Shown: positions 47,342-58,600, counted from the first letter of the stretch. The stretch is DNA of 64,000 nucleotides from Alteromonas sp. IB21 (GCF_016405965.1 NZ_JAEFCD010000029.1:1-64000), one strand, 5' to 3'. The notes: a model not told the origin generated them from the sequence alone. Made by a program: numbers and translations.

Positions 47342-47477
47342 TTTCTATTACCTCCATGTATTTCGACAGCTGGGAACATTTTTAGTGTTTGACTCTAAGC
47401 AAGCATTTTTCCCCTGCAACTTTTACCCGCATTTTGTAGTTGGTGTTATCAATTCGACGCTATGAATAAAAAACTAC

Positions 47478-48518
47478 TTAATTATCTTGAGTCATACAGC
47501 TAATTCCCAAAATTTTTAGCAATCTCCTAAACTCTTCATTATCCGAATCACTTTTCCAGCGGTTGATAAATCGGCAAACAACTTGAAGATTATCTCTCTC
47601 GTAGTGACCGTTGCTATCGATTCTGTCCAAGGAGCAAATAAGCTCTTTATCGCCATCCTTCTCGTCCATTTCCAGTGGCAGTTCTGTTAATGCGCACATG
47701 CCTTCCTGGGCTTCAATCAAAGCGGTTATGTAGTCCTCAAGCTCAATTTCATTGCGGAACTTCACATCTTTATTTTTAACCACCCTTTCTACTGTTTGCC
47801 CATTAGATTGTTTCGCTGTAGTAAATGCCATTCTTGCCATTCGCATAGCTGCTTTTCTGGCGCTGTTCGCATAGGTTACAGGATTATATTCTTTTGAAGC
47901 ATTGGCATTTTTCTTTTTCCACAGTTCCTGCTCATGCCAAGGCGATAGATCTTCGCCATTTATTAAAGCGATAGCATATTCAGCATTTTCAGGCTTTAAT
48001 TGCTGGAGTGTAGCTTCGGTTGATAAGAAATCTTTCGCTTTTGGATGAAGACCACGCCATAGAAGCTGTTGCCCTGACCTACTGCGGTCTGACCATTGCT
48101 TACATGGTTTATGACAGACAACAACGTCTCTTTTTCGGCCAACAGGCTCTTTCTTGTTTTCAAAGAAATGAGGGGCATTTTTTGAAATAGTCCAGTATAG
48201 CTTCTCGCCATCTCTATGAATCCAGAGATCATCAGCTGTCTCAGAGATGATCGTCATGAGGTTATACCAACGTGATGCAGTTTGTCTGGTTGGCGCTTGT
48301 CCCCTGGCTGACTTATCATTTTTCATTCGGGAAACGATGTACTCTTCCTTTTTACCTTGCTCCCATAGTGGCTGTGCTTTGATATCGTTCATAGTTGCGA
48401 CAGTGCCTTTTGCTTTACAGACTGGCCACTCGTAATTTTCTTCGCCAAAGTTGGCTATATAAACTCTCAAGCTATCTTCATCCTTGTTTAAAAAATAATG
48501 AAAAAAGAAGTCAATCAA
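47478..48518 (-). CDS. HNH-type protein, last gene of the restriction/ATPase cluster
   Basis: A 346-aa protein. The C-terminal nuclease-like domain (about 265-340) reads EGMCALTELPLE, then SLDRIDSNGHYERDNLQVVC and RFINRWKSD, the pattern of HNH endonucleases. The N-terminal 250 residues are unrecognised. It starts with TTG, overlapping the stop of the preceding HNH gene (TTGA), so translation is coupled; the next in-frame ATG would cut 43 residues. It is probably a nuclease subunit of the same system as the ATPase. Confidence 0.75.
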   Translation of the reverse strand: MIDFFFHYFLNKDEDSLRVYIANFGEENYEWPVCKAKGTVATMNDIKAQPLWEQGKKEEYIVSRMKNDKSARGQAPTRQTASRWYNLMTIISETADDLWIHRDGEKLYWTISKNAPHFFENKKEPVGRKRDVVVCHKPCKQWSDRSRSGQQLLWRGLHPKAKDFLSTEATLQQLKPENAEYAIALINGEDLSPWHEQELWKKKNANASKEYNPVTYANSARKAAMRMARMAFTTAKQSNGQTVERVVKNKDVKFRNEIELEDYITALIEAQEGMCALTELPLEMDEKDGDKELICSLDRIDSNGHYERDNLQVVCRFINRWKSDSDNEEFRRLLKILGISCMTQDN

Positions 48519-49609
48519 CCGCCGCTTAAAATAAAATCACCACCATCAGCGCCCTGCTCTTGCATAAAACCTAATTTAGCGGCGAAAGGTGCGAGTTCAA
48601 CCAGCTCTAGCGCTGCAAATAATTTCTGATACCAAAACACCCACTCCTTCCGTTTAAAAGTCTTTTCAGCAATAGGTCTTGCTTCATCTTGTATTCTGCT
48701 AAGAAGGTGAGCTTCATCAATCGGGTCAATTTCATCTATAATAATATTCTCAATCGAACACAATTCCGCCTCTACGCGACTTCTGATCTCGTAGACCTCA
48801 TCCCATGTCTCTAACTTTTCCAGTGCTATTGCATCTTGAGTGGACCAGATAACTTTGGTAGCTGGCTCAGGGTCGGATAAATTACTAATTTCAATATTAA
48901 CAAAGCCCCTCGCTTCTTCGGTGTATGGATAAAAAGCTAAGCGGGAATTCCCATCGCTACTTTTGAAGAGATCCTTTGCTTTTTTTGCGTACTGATTACA
49001 AACACTACATAAGGGAATAAGATTGTAAGGATTAACCGCAAAAATCGGATACTTAGATTTACAAAGTTGATGATCGTAGTCTGAACGCCATTGTCTTTGT
49101 TCTGGAATACCAGCTCTAATCACTGCCAGTTTTTCCATACCACAAGCTTTGCAAACGTTTCCGTTAATGGCTGAAGATCTATACTCAGAAAAATGAGAAT
49201 TTATGTTAACCCCTCCAGCGGCAGCAACAATAGGAACTAAATCTTTTGTCGCGCTGTATAGGTGTGAGCTCAACTCTTTAAGTGAATTTCGACAGTCACC
49301 ATTCAAGAAATCTAAAAGTCCTCTCTGTGGATTGCCAAAGAATACCTCTAAGTCCTGATTATTCTGCATTGCCAGAAAAAGCTGCTGTTTGGTATCGCCA
49401 TCAGCATTACCAAGATCTTCGAATAGTTTTTGAAACTTATCCAGGGTGTTTCCGTTCGCCCAGCAAGCATCGCCGATAGCACCCACAGTGAATAATTGGC
49501 GGTCAAAATCGTCTTTATTTACTGCCGCTTCGAGAAAATGCAATAGTTCTAAGTTGAGTAAGCGAAATACTTCGAAACAAGGAGTTCCATCTACTAAACG
49601 AAATAACAT
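48515..49609 (-). CDS. HNH endonuclease partner of the ATPase (PtuB-like)
   Basis: A 364-aa protein. The HNH core (about 145-220) has the zinc knuckle CKACGMEK, the DYDHQLCKSKYP catalytic segment, NPYNLIPLCSVCNQ and the following KKAKD. It starts at the stop of the ATPase gene (TAATG, sharing one base). An ABC-type ATPase followed by an HNH nuclease is the arrangement of Septu (PtuA-PtuB). Whether it is a true PtuB homologue cannot be said from sequence alone. Confidence 0.8.
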   Translation of the reverse strand: MLFRLVDGTPCFEVFRLLNLELLHFLEAAVNKDDFDRQLFTVGAIGDACWANGNTLDKFQKLFEDLGNADGDTKQQLFLAMQNNQDLEVFFGNPQRGLLDFLNGDCRNSLKELSSHLYSATKDLVPIVAAAGGVNINSHFSEYRSSAINGNVCKACGMEKLAVIRAGIPEQRQWRSDYDHQLCKSKYPIFAVNPYNLIPLCSVCNQYAKKAKDLFKSSDGNSRLAFYPYTEEARGFVNIEISNLSDPEPATKVIWSTQDAIALEKLETWDEVYEIRSRVEAELCSIENIIIDEIDPIDEAHLLSRIQDEARPIAEKTFKRKEWVFWYQKLFAALELVELAPFAAKLGFMQEQGADGGDFILSGG

Positions 49610-51366
49610 TACTTTGTTAGCTTCCTTATCATATATGCTCTTTCCGCAGACAATCCGAGATTATTTTCGATCCAAACTTTCGCTTGTTGTTCACCTTGCT
49701 CTAGTTGCTTACGAATTTCTTCAATCACGCTTTGAGAGATCAACGAGCGTAGTCCAAATAGTTCTTTTATTAGCACATCAAATGATGCACCGTAAGTCTC
49801 GTTTTGCGCCATGTTCATCTGTATAAGTCCGTTGTCGTCTCGCCGGAATTGATAAACATTTTGGCGCTTGAGAGAAGAGACCATAAATGGAGAATGTGTC
49901 GAGAGAAAAACCTGTGATTTTGTTGCTTTGTTACCGGCATTCAACGCATCAGAAACGTATTTATGAAAAGAAGTTCGCCAGGCTGGATTTAAATGCGTCT
50001 CTGGTTCGTCGAGTAAAAATAGAGTATTTTCCTGCGAATACAATTTTAATATCGCTAATATCTGCAGTAACTGCGACTCACCATCTGATAACTCTTCAAA
50101 AGCAACTGAAGTTAAATTATCCCCTTCTAGCATCAAACGCTTAGCTGCTAATGCTAACTTTACTCTAAGGGGCTTTTTAACTGTCCCAAAAAAATAATTT
50201 CTATCCAGTTGATATCGGTCATGCGCGCTAATATTTTTTAGGCTCAACTGCTGAGTCTTATACAAGCGCTCGAAAAGCCTAAATGGGTTAAGTACGCCAT
50301 TGGTTGATAGTCTGCTATCGTGAGCTAGCCGGCTGAGATCTAAGCTAATGGTACCCTTCAATGCATCTAATTCGTAGTACTCAAATTCTTCTGAGGTTGT
50401 TTTTCTGCCCTGATACTCAACATTTCCAGCTCCTGCTAATCTAATAAAGGACCTAACATTTTCTACTACTTCGTCGGCTATATATGGCTGAGTAAAATCA
50501 AATTCGAGTAACAGCAACGTTGGTTTTGAGTAAGAAAGCTTGTACAACTTATTTTTTTTCGCTAAATCTTGGGCATAAAAAGACTGGTATTCAAAATCAA
50601 TAAAAGCTACAACGAGCTGTGCACTATCGTAGTCGAGGTATATCAAGTTAGAGGGCTGAGTAACCGTTTCTGGTAATTCAATCTCATCTTCAACATAACT
50701 TGCCGAGTCAAAATCAAACAAATATGAATGATTTCGTTGATACCTTTTTAGAAGATCTATTTTGTTCTTTCTAAACTGATTAAAAGCAGATTCCGAATTA
50801 TTTAGATCATTCTCATATGCCAGGTCTAATGCACGTTTTTCTTTATGGTAACGTGCTCTAGCTTTCAGTGCCTTAAACAGCTGGTTTGCATTTTTTAAAA
50901 ACGGACGTTGTAAGTTTTCATTCAGGCCGGAGGAATATCCCACAATATGCGGTAAGGGTAATTGTTCTAAGCCTATTTTTATTGATTGGTCGGCTTGCTC
51001 AACATCGATTGGCTGTACGTCACCACCATTGACTGATACCGAAAATTTGGGATCGGTAAAACCATCAGCAACTCGGAGTTTTTCACCGAATACTTCCGCA
51101 TGAGCAGAAGGTGCTGCATTTACATAACCGCTCATGCTATAAACCAGCGAAAAGTCGAACCCTAAATGCCCTTTGTTTTTAAAATCAGTTCGCTGCAAAC
51201 GTTCTAGATAGGCAAAACACTCTGCAATTAACTCCAATAGTTGGGATTTGCCAGAGCCATTTAAACCAATAAATGCGATGACATTGTCATCGGCATCCTC
51301 AAAATTAAAGGTCTGATCTTTCAATCCTTTGTACTGCCCTTCCAAAGTTAGCGACAGCAAACGCAT
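49609..51366 (-). CDS. ABC/AAA-family ATPase of a restriction system (PtuA-like)
   Basis: A 585-aa soluble ATPase. Walker A is GLNGSGKSQLLEL (about 34-46), the signature motif is ELSDGESQLLQIL, Walker B is FLLDEPETHLNP and the switch histidine is in STHSPFMV. The middle is a coiled-coil/insertion region, as in RecF/SMC-like defence ATPases (PtuA, OLD, and the group annotated as restriction-system-associated AAA ATPases). The ATG shares a base with the hsdS stop (TGATG). Predicted role: nucleotide-dependent activation of the HNH nuclease encoded next. Confidence 0.88.
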   Translation of the reverse strand: MRLLSLTLEGQYKGLKDQTFNFEDADDNVIAFIGLNGSGKSQLLELIAECFAYLERLQRTDFKNKGHLGFDFSLVYSMSGYVNAAPSAHAEVFGEKLRVADGFTDPKFSVSVNGGDVQPIDVEQADQSIKIGLEQLPLPHIVGYSSGLNENLQRPFLKNANQLFKALKARARYHKEKRALDLAYENDLNNSESAFNQFRKNKIDLLKRYQRNHSYLFDFDSASYVEDEIELPETVTQPSNLIYLDYDSAQLVVAFIDFEYQSFYAQDLAKKNKLYKLSYSKPTLLLLEFDFTQPYIADEVVENVRSFIRLAGAGNVEYQGRKTTSEEFEYYELDALKGTISLDLSRLAHDSRLSTNGVLNPFRLFERLYKTQQLSLKNISAHDRYQLDRNYFFGTVKKPLRVKLALAAKRLMLEGDNLTSVAFEELSDGESQLLQILAILKLYSQENTLFLLDEPETHLNPAWRTSFHKYVSDALNAGNKATKSQVFLSTHSPFMVSSLKRQNVYQFRRDDNGLIQMNMAQNETYGASFDVLIKELFGLRSLISQSVIEEIRKQLEQGEQQAKVWIENNLGLSAERAYMIRKLTK

Positions 51367-52841
51367 CAGGATTTTTTCCTTACACTACTTTTTCTAACCG
51401 GCTTCAACGCTTCACGTTCTGCTTTAATTTTTTCTAGCAAAGCCTCGGCACTATTTTCTCCACAGAGCAAATCAGGGTTAGCTTCACGCCAAGTGGCAGT
51501 GAGTTCGCCTTTGAAAGCCTGAGCCAAAATTGATTGGGTAAGTTTGTCAACACGTTCTAAGGCCGCATTAGCTTTTTGCTCAATGCTATCAGCAAAGCCG
51601 AAAAGAACGTCTACTCTACTTACAATTTCTATTTGTTCGTCATATGCAGGAAAAGGAACTGGTAAGCCTCTGAACTTTGCTGCCTTTATTCCTTTGGCAG
51701 CAGTTCCTGTTGCGTTTAAGTCAACAACCTTTTGAAATTGTTCGGTCAACATAAAATAATAGTGGAATTTAGAAATCAATTGTCCGTAAGGCTGCAAAGT
51801 CAAAGTTCTTTGTGCCAACGCAATATCAGAACCAATACCGTTCAAAGCCACACAACCCATTGTGTGGCCTTCTGTAACGAAAAAAATATCGTTTAATTTA
51901 GACTTTCCACGAGTCATCCAAGAATCATAATCTTGCTCACTAATGTACTCTACTGGCTCGTCTGACAGATATCCCATCTTGATATTTTTAGCTGTGTACA
52001 ACCTTTTGCCCGATTGAGATTTTCTAGGTGTCTTTCCTCGGTAATCTATGAAGCGGTATAGATCGTCAAATTTAGATAAAGCCCAAGAACTAGAAATCAT
52101 ATCTTCTACTAGATCATGAAATGACGTAGGTTCGGTTTTTCTCTTCTTACAATCTGTGAATCGCAATTCACTCGCCAAATCTGCTCTAGCATCTAACCTT
52201 TTTCCTTTTCGCCATTTGTCTGTTAATTTCCCACTCATAGCGGCGGTTAGGACTGATTGGCGGTAGCTTTTTAGAATTTCGGGGATGCGTTCGAGACGGG
52301 CTTTGGTGGTTTCCACCTGAGCCAGCAGTGTATCGATTTTATCAGCAATGGCTTTTTGTTCTGCTAGTGGTGGCACTAGAACCGGAAAGGTCTCCACAAA
52401 AGAACGAGGAACACGTCGCAAGCCAACAGCTCCCGTCATATTTGCAGCTCCTTCGCTAAGAAACTTATATGACTTAACAATAGAAAAAAGAAATCGAGAA
52501 GATATTTCTTGTATAGCAGGACGTATTACATAAAACTCTGAACTGCCTGCGCCAATTTTATTTGGCAACCCCTTTACAATCGCAGCTTTACCATTTTCAA
52601 AACATGGTGTGACTTTAGCCACTAAAACGTCGTGTTCTCTAAAATTTGTATAAGACTTTTTAATCTCGCTCCAATACTTCTCTTCAAATTTTAAATTGTC
52701 TGAATAGTTGGTTGGAGCATGTGACATTGGAACAAACCCTGCAACTGTTTCAGGTGCAGCATCAATTTTCTTGGGGTTGATATCAGCGATTTCTGAGATT
52801 GTAGCCTCAACCCATCCGTAGGGTAATTGTTTGTCGCTCAT
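51366..52841 (-). CDS. hsdS: Type I restriction specificity subunit
   Basis: A 491-aa DNA-recognition subunit. Two target-recognition domains are each followed by a conserved helical spacer: LPYGWVEATISEIADI...VPPLAEQKAIADKIDTLL, then a second half ending PAYDEQIEIVSRVDVLF. Each half should recognise one part of a split DNA site. It begins 6 bases after hsdM and its stop overlaps the ATPase start. The specific site cannot be predicted from sequence. Confidence 0.93.
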   Translation of the reverse strand: MSDKQLPYGWVEATISEIADINPKKIDAAPETVAGFVPMSHAPTNYSDNLKFEEKYWSEIKKSYTNFREHDVLVAKVTPCFENGKAAIVKGLPNKIGAGSSEFYVIRPAIQEISSRFLFSIVKSYKFLSEGAANMTGAVGLRRVPRSFVETFPVLVPPLAEQKAIADKIDTLLAQVETTKARLERIPEILKSYRQSVLTAAMSGKLTDKWRKGKRLDARADLASELRFTDCKKRKTEPTSFHDLVEDMISSSWALSKFDDLYRFIDYRGKTPRKSQSGKRLYTAKNIKMGYLSDEPVEYISEQDYDSWMTRGKSKLNDIFFVTEGHTMGCVALNGIGSDIALAQRTLTLQPYGQLISKFHYYFMLTEQFQKVVDLNATGTAAKGIKAAKFRGLPVPFPAYDEQIEIVSRVDVLFGFADSIEQKANAALERVDKLTQSILAQAFKGELTATWREANPDLLCGENSAEALLEKIKAEREALKPVRKSSVRKKS

Positions 52842-52847
52842 ATCCAG

Positions 52848-54452
52848 TTACCCCTTGAGCGATTCAAGTAACGTATCGAGCTCACGTAATGCAGATTCCA
52901 ACTCATTTTTAGCCTCTAGAGCCAATAAATCTGGTTCAGGCAAGTCTGCAGCATCCACACTGTCTTTATCTTTCAGCCAAGAAATATCTAAAGAATCGCC
53001 TTTTGTTTCGCGTATCCACTCACGGCTAAAGCAGCGCCAGCGGGAGTGCGCCAGGCGGTCATCAACCCCCCGGTTTTCTTTCACCACTTCTTTGTCGACG
53101 TCAATCTCTTGTGCACCAAAGCTGTACTCACCTTCTTTGCGTTGGCTTGTGCCATCAGATAAGTCGCCATATACTTTTTCGAAAGCGCCCAAATGTGGAT
53201 CTGTACCAAATTCTTCTTTCGCAAATCCAAGATCCGACTTACCAAACGGGGTGCGTTTACCAAAGCCAGGCATATTGGTTCGCAGGTCATACACCCACAC
53301 ATTTTCCGTACAGTTTTCTTCCTGGAGTTTGTCTTTTGCAGAACCTTTAGTAAAAAACAGGACATTTGTTTTTACGCCCTGGGCATAAAAAATGCCGGTA
53401 GGTAGACGTAAAATCGTGTGCAGGTTGCATTTATTCATTAAGTCACGGCGAACATCGGTGCCTACACCGGCTTCGAACAGTACGTTATCCGGCAGCACTA
53501 CGGCCGCCCGGCCACCAGGTTTTAAATTGCGATAAATATGCTGTAAAAACGCTAGTTGTTTGTTAGTGGTTTTGTATGTGAGATCGTCTCTGGTATTCGA
53601 TGCTTCGCCACCTTTACTGGTACCGAAAGGCGGATTAGCCAGAATAATATCAGCTTGCTTTAAATCCTTCCCAGCATCGCCCAATGCATTTCCAAGATGC
53701 ACTACGCCCTCTTCATCGCCTTCCATACCGTGCAGCAAGCAATTCATTAACGCTAGGCGCCTTGTATTGGGTACTAATTCCACGCCAACAAACGCTTTGT
53801 TTTTCTGGAAATCAGCTTCTTTAGCAGAAAGTTCTAAGTAATCATCGGTTTGTTCACGCATATACTGGTCGGCAGCAACTAAGAATCCTGCTGTGCCTAC
53901 CGCTGGGTCTTGTATCACCTCGCCAACTTGCGGCTTAATGCAGCGCACCATACAGTTGATTAGCGCGCGAGGTGTGAAGTACTGCCCTGCCCCGGATTTC
54001 GTTTCCGATGCGTTCTTTTCTAAAAGCCCTTCATACAAATCACCTAACCCGTCTTTTTGGGCGCTAAACCAATCAATATGGTCGAGGGTTTTGATCATTT
54101 GTTCTAGATGGCGTGGTTCACGCAGTCGAGTTTGTGCATCGGCGTAGATTGCACTGATAAGTGGGTCTTCATGCACAATATTACCGTCTGAATCTTTACC
54201 TGTTGATAGGCTTAATAGAATGCGTTTGTAGTCGTTTAGCAGGTTAATACCCGACTTTTCGTTGATGTCTGTCCAGCGGCACCCCTCTGGTAGTGGATGG
54301 CGTTTTAATACGCCCGCTTCAGTGTTCTCATGCACCATTTTTATGAATAACAGAAGTACCAACTCGGTTACGTAATCTGAATAATTAATGCCGTCGTCGC
54401 GAAGTACGTCGCAGAGGTTCCAGAGTTTTTGAACGATGTCGTTATTGGTCAT
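52848..54452 (-). CDS. hsdM: Type I restriction DNA methyltransferase
   Basis: A 534-aa N6-adenine methyltransferase. Motif I is DPAVGTAGFL (common form DPACGTGGFL) and motif IV is ILANPPFG, both intact enough for activity. The N-terminal helical HsdM domain is complete. It forms the M2S modification enzyme with HsdS and, with HsdR, the restriction complex. It lies 28 bases after the Fic gene. Confidence 0.95.
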   Translation of the reverse strand: MTNNDIVQKLWNLCDVLRDDGINYSDYVTELVLLLFIKMVHENTEAGVLKRHPLPEGCRWTDINEKSGINLLNDYKRILLSLSTGKDSDGNIVHEDPLISAIYADAQTRLREPRHLEQMIKTLDHIDWFSAQKDGLGDLYEGLLEKNASETKSGAGQYFTPRALINCMVRCIKPQVGEVIQDPAVGTAGFLVAADQYMREQTDDYLELSAKEADFQKNKAFVGVELVPNTRRLALMNCLLHGMEGDEEGVVHLGNALGDAGKDLKQADIILANPPFGTSKGGEASNTRDDLTYKTTNKQLAFLQHIYRNLKPGGRAAVVLPDNVLFEAGVGTDVRRDLMNKCNLHTILRLPTGIFYAQGVKTNVLFFTKGSAKDKLQEENCTENVWVYDLRTNMPGFGKRTPFGKSDLGFAKEEFGTDPHLGAFEKVYGDLSDGTSQRKEGEYSFGAQEIDVDKEVVKENRGVDDRLAHSRWRCFSREWIRETKGDSLDISWLKDKDSVDAADLPEPDLLALEAKNELESALRELDTLLESLKG

Positions 54453-54480
54453 ATTTGTCTCTTTATAAATTATTTGGTTC

Positions 54481-55560
54481 TTAGCTGTGTGCTATTAGTA
54501 CTTTGCACAATGGCTCATTAATGTAGTAGTTGGCGCGGCCAATTTTTTGTTTGGTTAAAAAGCCGTGTTCTACTAGCTGCTCTAAATATTTAGTGGCGGT
54601 TATTCGCGTTACCCCTAGCTCATCAATAATAAAATCGATTTTGGTATAGGGGTGATGAAACAGGTTATTGAGTAAATCCTGGCTATAAATTTTGGGTAGT
54701 TGTTCACGAATACCGTGTTTTACATCGGTCATCAGGCTTTTCATCTCGGTAATGAGTGAGATAGTGTTTTGTGCTGTGTCGATAACCCCATCAAGCATAA
54801 AGGCTATCCAAGGTTCCCAGTTACCAGTATCACGCACAGCCTGCAAATTATTATAGTAATCTGCTTTGTGCTGAATAATAAAACGGCTTAAATACAGTAC
54901 CGGCAGGTTAAGCAAGTCTTTAATCACCAGGTACAAAATATTCAGGATCCGCCCTGTGCGGCCATTGCCGTCGTAGAATGGGTGAATGCTTTCAAACTGA
55001 TGATGGATGATGGCCATTTTTACCAGCGGATCTGCATCACATAACTCATCGTTATTAATGAACTGCACCAGGTTATCCATTAGCGCTGTTATATCGTCTG
55101 CATGTTGTGGTGGTGTATACACCACCTCGCCCGTACGGGCATTTTTCAAATCCGTGCCAGGTAATTTGCGTAAACCTGCGTTGTTGTGTTCCAGGTTTTG
55201 CTGGATGGCGAGAATGTCACTTAAGCGAATGAGCTTGCTTTGCCGTGCTGTTTGAAAGCCCTGCTTTAATGCTACCGCGTAATCCTGCACTTCTTTGGTT
55301 GCAGGGCTGGTAATGGCTTCTTCAAATAGGTTGGCTTTGTAAAGCTCATCATGCGTGGTTACGATGTTTTCCACTTCCGAGCTGTCTTTTGCTTCCTGTA
55401 AGGCAAGCGTATTGATTAGAATTGCTTCATTGGGAATGCTGGCGGCAACACCCTTTAATTCGGCCAGATAGCGGTGAGCTTCAGCCACCTTTTTGAGTAC
55501 TGCGCGGGTTTCCCACTGCTCTATATTATCAAGTGGTAACAATGGGATAGATGCTGGCAT
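54481..55560 (-). CDS. Fic-domain protein with C-terminal winged helix
   Basis: A 359-aa Fic protein. The catalytic motif is HPFYDGNGRTGR with His193, and the N-terminal inhibitory helix carries SSEVENI (S/T-x-x-x-E-G/N), so this is a class II, self-inhibited adenylyltransferase. The C-terminal 60 residues form a winged helix (about 300-350; HPYTKIDFIIDELGVTRITATKYL), which could bind the operators just upstream. The longer frame is discarded: the ATG at 55560 has AAGGA upstream. Embedded between hsdR and hsdM, as Fic/RhuM-like genes often are. Confidence 0.88.
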   Translation of the reverse strand: MPASIPLLPLDNIEQWETRAVLKKVAEAHRYLAELKGVAASIPNEAILINTLALQEAKDSSEVENIVTTHDELYKANLFEEAITSPATKEVQDYAVALKQGFQTARQSKLIRLSDILAIQQNLEHNNAGLRKLPGTDLKNARTGEVVYTPPQHADDITALMDNLVQFINNDELCDADPLVKMAIIHHQFESIHPFYDGNGRTGRILNILYLVIKDLLNLPVLYLSRFIIQHKADYYNNLQAVRDTGNWEPWIAFMLDGVIDTAQNTISLITEMKSLMTDVKHGIREQLPKIYSQDLLNNLFHHPYTKIDFIIDELGVTRITATKYLEQLVEHGFLTKQKIGRANYYINEPLCKVLIAHS

Positions 55561-55581
55561 GATTAATATTATGTCCTTCTT

Positions 55582-55672
55582 TATACATGTAGCTCTGCAT
55601 ATGTATAGATTTCGCAAAAAATTATACATGTACTGTATAACATGTATAGTTTTTCTGCTTATTTATACATAT
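55582..55672. promoter_or_regulatory. Triple operator array upstream of the Fic gene
   Basis: The left arm TATACATGT lies at 55582-55590 and 55623-55631, and a variant TATACATAT at 55664-55672, exactly 41 bases apart each time. The first two are followed after 8 bases by ATATGTATA (one mismatch) and ACATGTATA (exact complement). The third has no right arm. Four helical turns between sites suggest one-face binding of a repressor, perhaps Fic itself. Confidence 0.7.
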
Positions 55673-55677
55673 AAGGT

Positions 55678-58600
55678 TTATGCACTTTGGGGAGGCCACA
55701 TTGCATCACCCAGTTCATCCAGTACCACATCCAGTTGATTACCCAGTACCTTATCCAGCTGCTTTGCTCCGCCCTGCTCTGCAAATCGGCTGTTTACGAA
55801 TTCTCTATCTATGATTACTTCGTGAACCAGTTGTTTTGCCAGGCGCTCAAGCCATTTGCGCTGTGCGGGTAACCAGTTATGACTTTCATATATTCGCAAC
55901 ATAGCCTGTGCAACACGTTGCTCAAAGGGTAACAATGGCTCGCCGAATGCTGCGCGGCGAATATGGCCAATGATGCTTGCTGCAATATCTTGGTTAGTTT
56001 GGTTACGCACCGCACTTTGTAGTTTAGCTTCTGAGTATCCAGCACCATCAAGCAATAGCTTAATTTCTTTTAGTTGATCGCGAGTCAGATCTCGGGGTTT
56101 ATTCACCACTACAGCAAGGGCTGCACTTTGGTTAAGCTGCTCTTTTATAAACTGGTTAAAGCTGTCCAAGTAATCTTCTGGCTTTTGATGTACACCGTAG
56201 CTTTGGGTGCGTTCTCTTATTTCATCATGATGCTCAGAAATTATAGGCTGGCGTTCACTGCCCAGTAGCTCATTCACTTCTGCTAACTGGTTTATCAGAC
56301 CGCTATGTTTTGTTATGAAGGCCGAGGCCTGCTTAGGGCCAAGCTCATGTAAATGTTTATGCAAGCTTTTGGGCTCAACGCCCCATAAACCTTGTAATTC
56401 ATCCAGTTTTTGCTTAAGTGCGGGTTTGCTTTCAGCTTTTTTACCGGCTTTTCGCATTACGCGCATCACTTTTTGGCTAAGTTGACTTAGCACTACATCG
56501 GCATGGCTCTGCTCTGGCGCATCACCAGGCGCATTCAATGCGCGTTCCAATTGTTCCGGATTAGTGATTTCGTGTACCAATTGCTCCAACGTAATCTTGG
56601 GATCTTTAACCAGTGGCTTCATGGTATTAACATCGGCCAGTGCGGCATAAATATCCACCGGGTCATAAATTCGAAATACCGTTTTACCAATGTCATCACA
56701 GCGGCGGGTAGCACGGCCAATCATTTGCTCATACAAAATCCGTGATTTAACCCGCCGCATAAAAACGAGGTTACAAATTTTGGGAACATCGATACCGGTG
56801 GTCAGTAGGTCTACAGTAATGGCAATATTTGGATAGCGTTCGTTTTTATACTGTCGAATGAGCTGTTCCACTTTGTCGCTTTGCCCGGTGATTTTAACGA
56901 CTGCCGCTTGGTTATATTCACCGTTATAAAGGTCTTTAAACGCTTCGTCTAAAAGTCGCTTTACCATATCGGCATGCAAATCGGTTGCGCAGAAAATCAG
57001 AGTTTTTTCATCCCCGAACGGATCGAGTTCTTGAACCAGTTGCTGACAAATCACTTTGTTGAAGTTTTCATTAATTACTTTGCGATTAAAAGCTTCCACT
57101 TCAAAATTAAGTTCATCGTCTAGCTCTGCGCTTTGTACTTCACCAGTTTGGGTATTAATGGCACTAACTTCATCGCCTTTGGCAAATTTAATCCCGTTTT
57201 GCGTGAGTAAGGTTTCGTATCGAATTGGCGGTTCGTGATCTATTAGCCAGTCATCCGCTACCGCTTCCCGGTATGAATAGGTATAAACAGGTTTGCCAAA
57301 GATTTCACTGGTGTGTTTCGCTGGCGTCGCAGTTAAGCCAATTTTGACGGCATCAAAATAGTCGAGCACCCGGCGGTAACTGGAAAGATACTGACTCGCA
57401 CCCCGCGTAGCGATTTCGCCTTCGGTCATTTCCTGGTCGAGCGTATACCCTCTGTGGGCTTCATCAATAATAATACAATCAAACTGGTCTAACGGTGGCG
57501 GGTTGTCGCTCATAAATATGCGCTTTACCATGGCTTGTACGGTTGCAACCTGCACACGCGTTTCAGCCTCAGCAGCCATATCTCCCAGCTCTGCAACATT
57601 ATAGATTTTAGATAAGGTATGATTTTGTTCTAGTGGTGCTTCATTAAACGCATCAATGGCTTGCTGACCAAGTGCGGTGCGATCTACCAAAAATAGAATA
57701 CGCTTAAATCGCTCAGCCTTTAGAAACCGGTACATCAAACCAATGATGGTGCGCGTTTTACCGGTTCCTGTTGCCATAGCTAACAGCGCCGTGCGTACTT
57801 CTTTCGCTAGCGTATTTTCAACCGCAATAATGGCTTTTTGCTGATAATCGCGAACTTTTAAATAGCCGAATGGCTCAGTTTTTAGTTTTTTCTCAGCCTC
57901 TTCTTTACTGCGTTTGAGTTTGTCAATTAAGCCTTCTGGCGTATGAAACTTAGGGAGTGCACGTTTAGTATTGGCAGGTTCGCGCACATCCCGAAACCAG
58001 GTTCCAGACTGTTCGGCCAGTTGGGGAACGTAAGGGCGACCATTGCAAGAATAAACAAACGGGATTTTATAATGGCTTTCTTGTTCATCAGGCCAGGCAA
58101 TTGTTAAACCTGCTAATTCCCATGCGCCCAGCATAGGAGGTGAAACACTAAAACCCTTGCTATATCGTTCTGCTTGCGAAATTTTTCCTGCAACGTTGGT
58201 GTTTTCTTTCTTCGCCTCAACCACGGCCATGGGCGTTAAACCGTAAAACAGTACATAGTCTGCTCTACCTTTTTCGCCATTATGCTCGGTAGGCCATTCG
58301 GCAATCGCGATATTACTGCCTTTTTCTGGTCGAGCCCCACTTTTATAAGTAAGCGCTTCGCTATCGGCTGTCCAACCCGCTTCTAACAGTTGCTGATCGA
58401 TTAAAATGCGGGTTAGCGCTTCATCCAACACTATGTGTTGCGTTGCCGCCTGTGTGTTTTTGTTTATCTGATTGCGTTGGGCAGTTTGCGTTTTCTCATC
58501 AGCCGCCGCTAACTGAGCTTGAAGTGCCTTTATCTTTGTTTCGTAATCCTTACGTTGTGCTTGTAAGGCATCTTCATGTTCAGACGCTTGCTTCGCCAAA

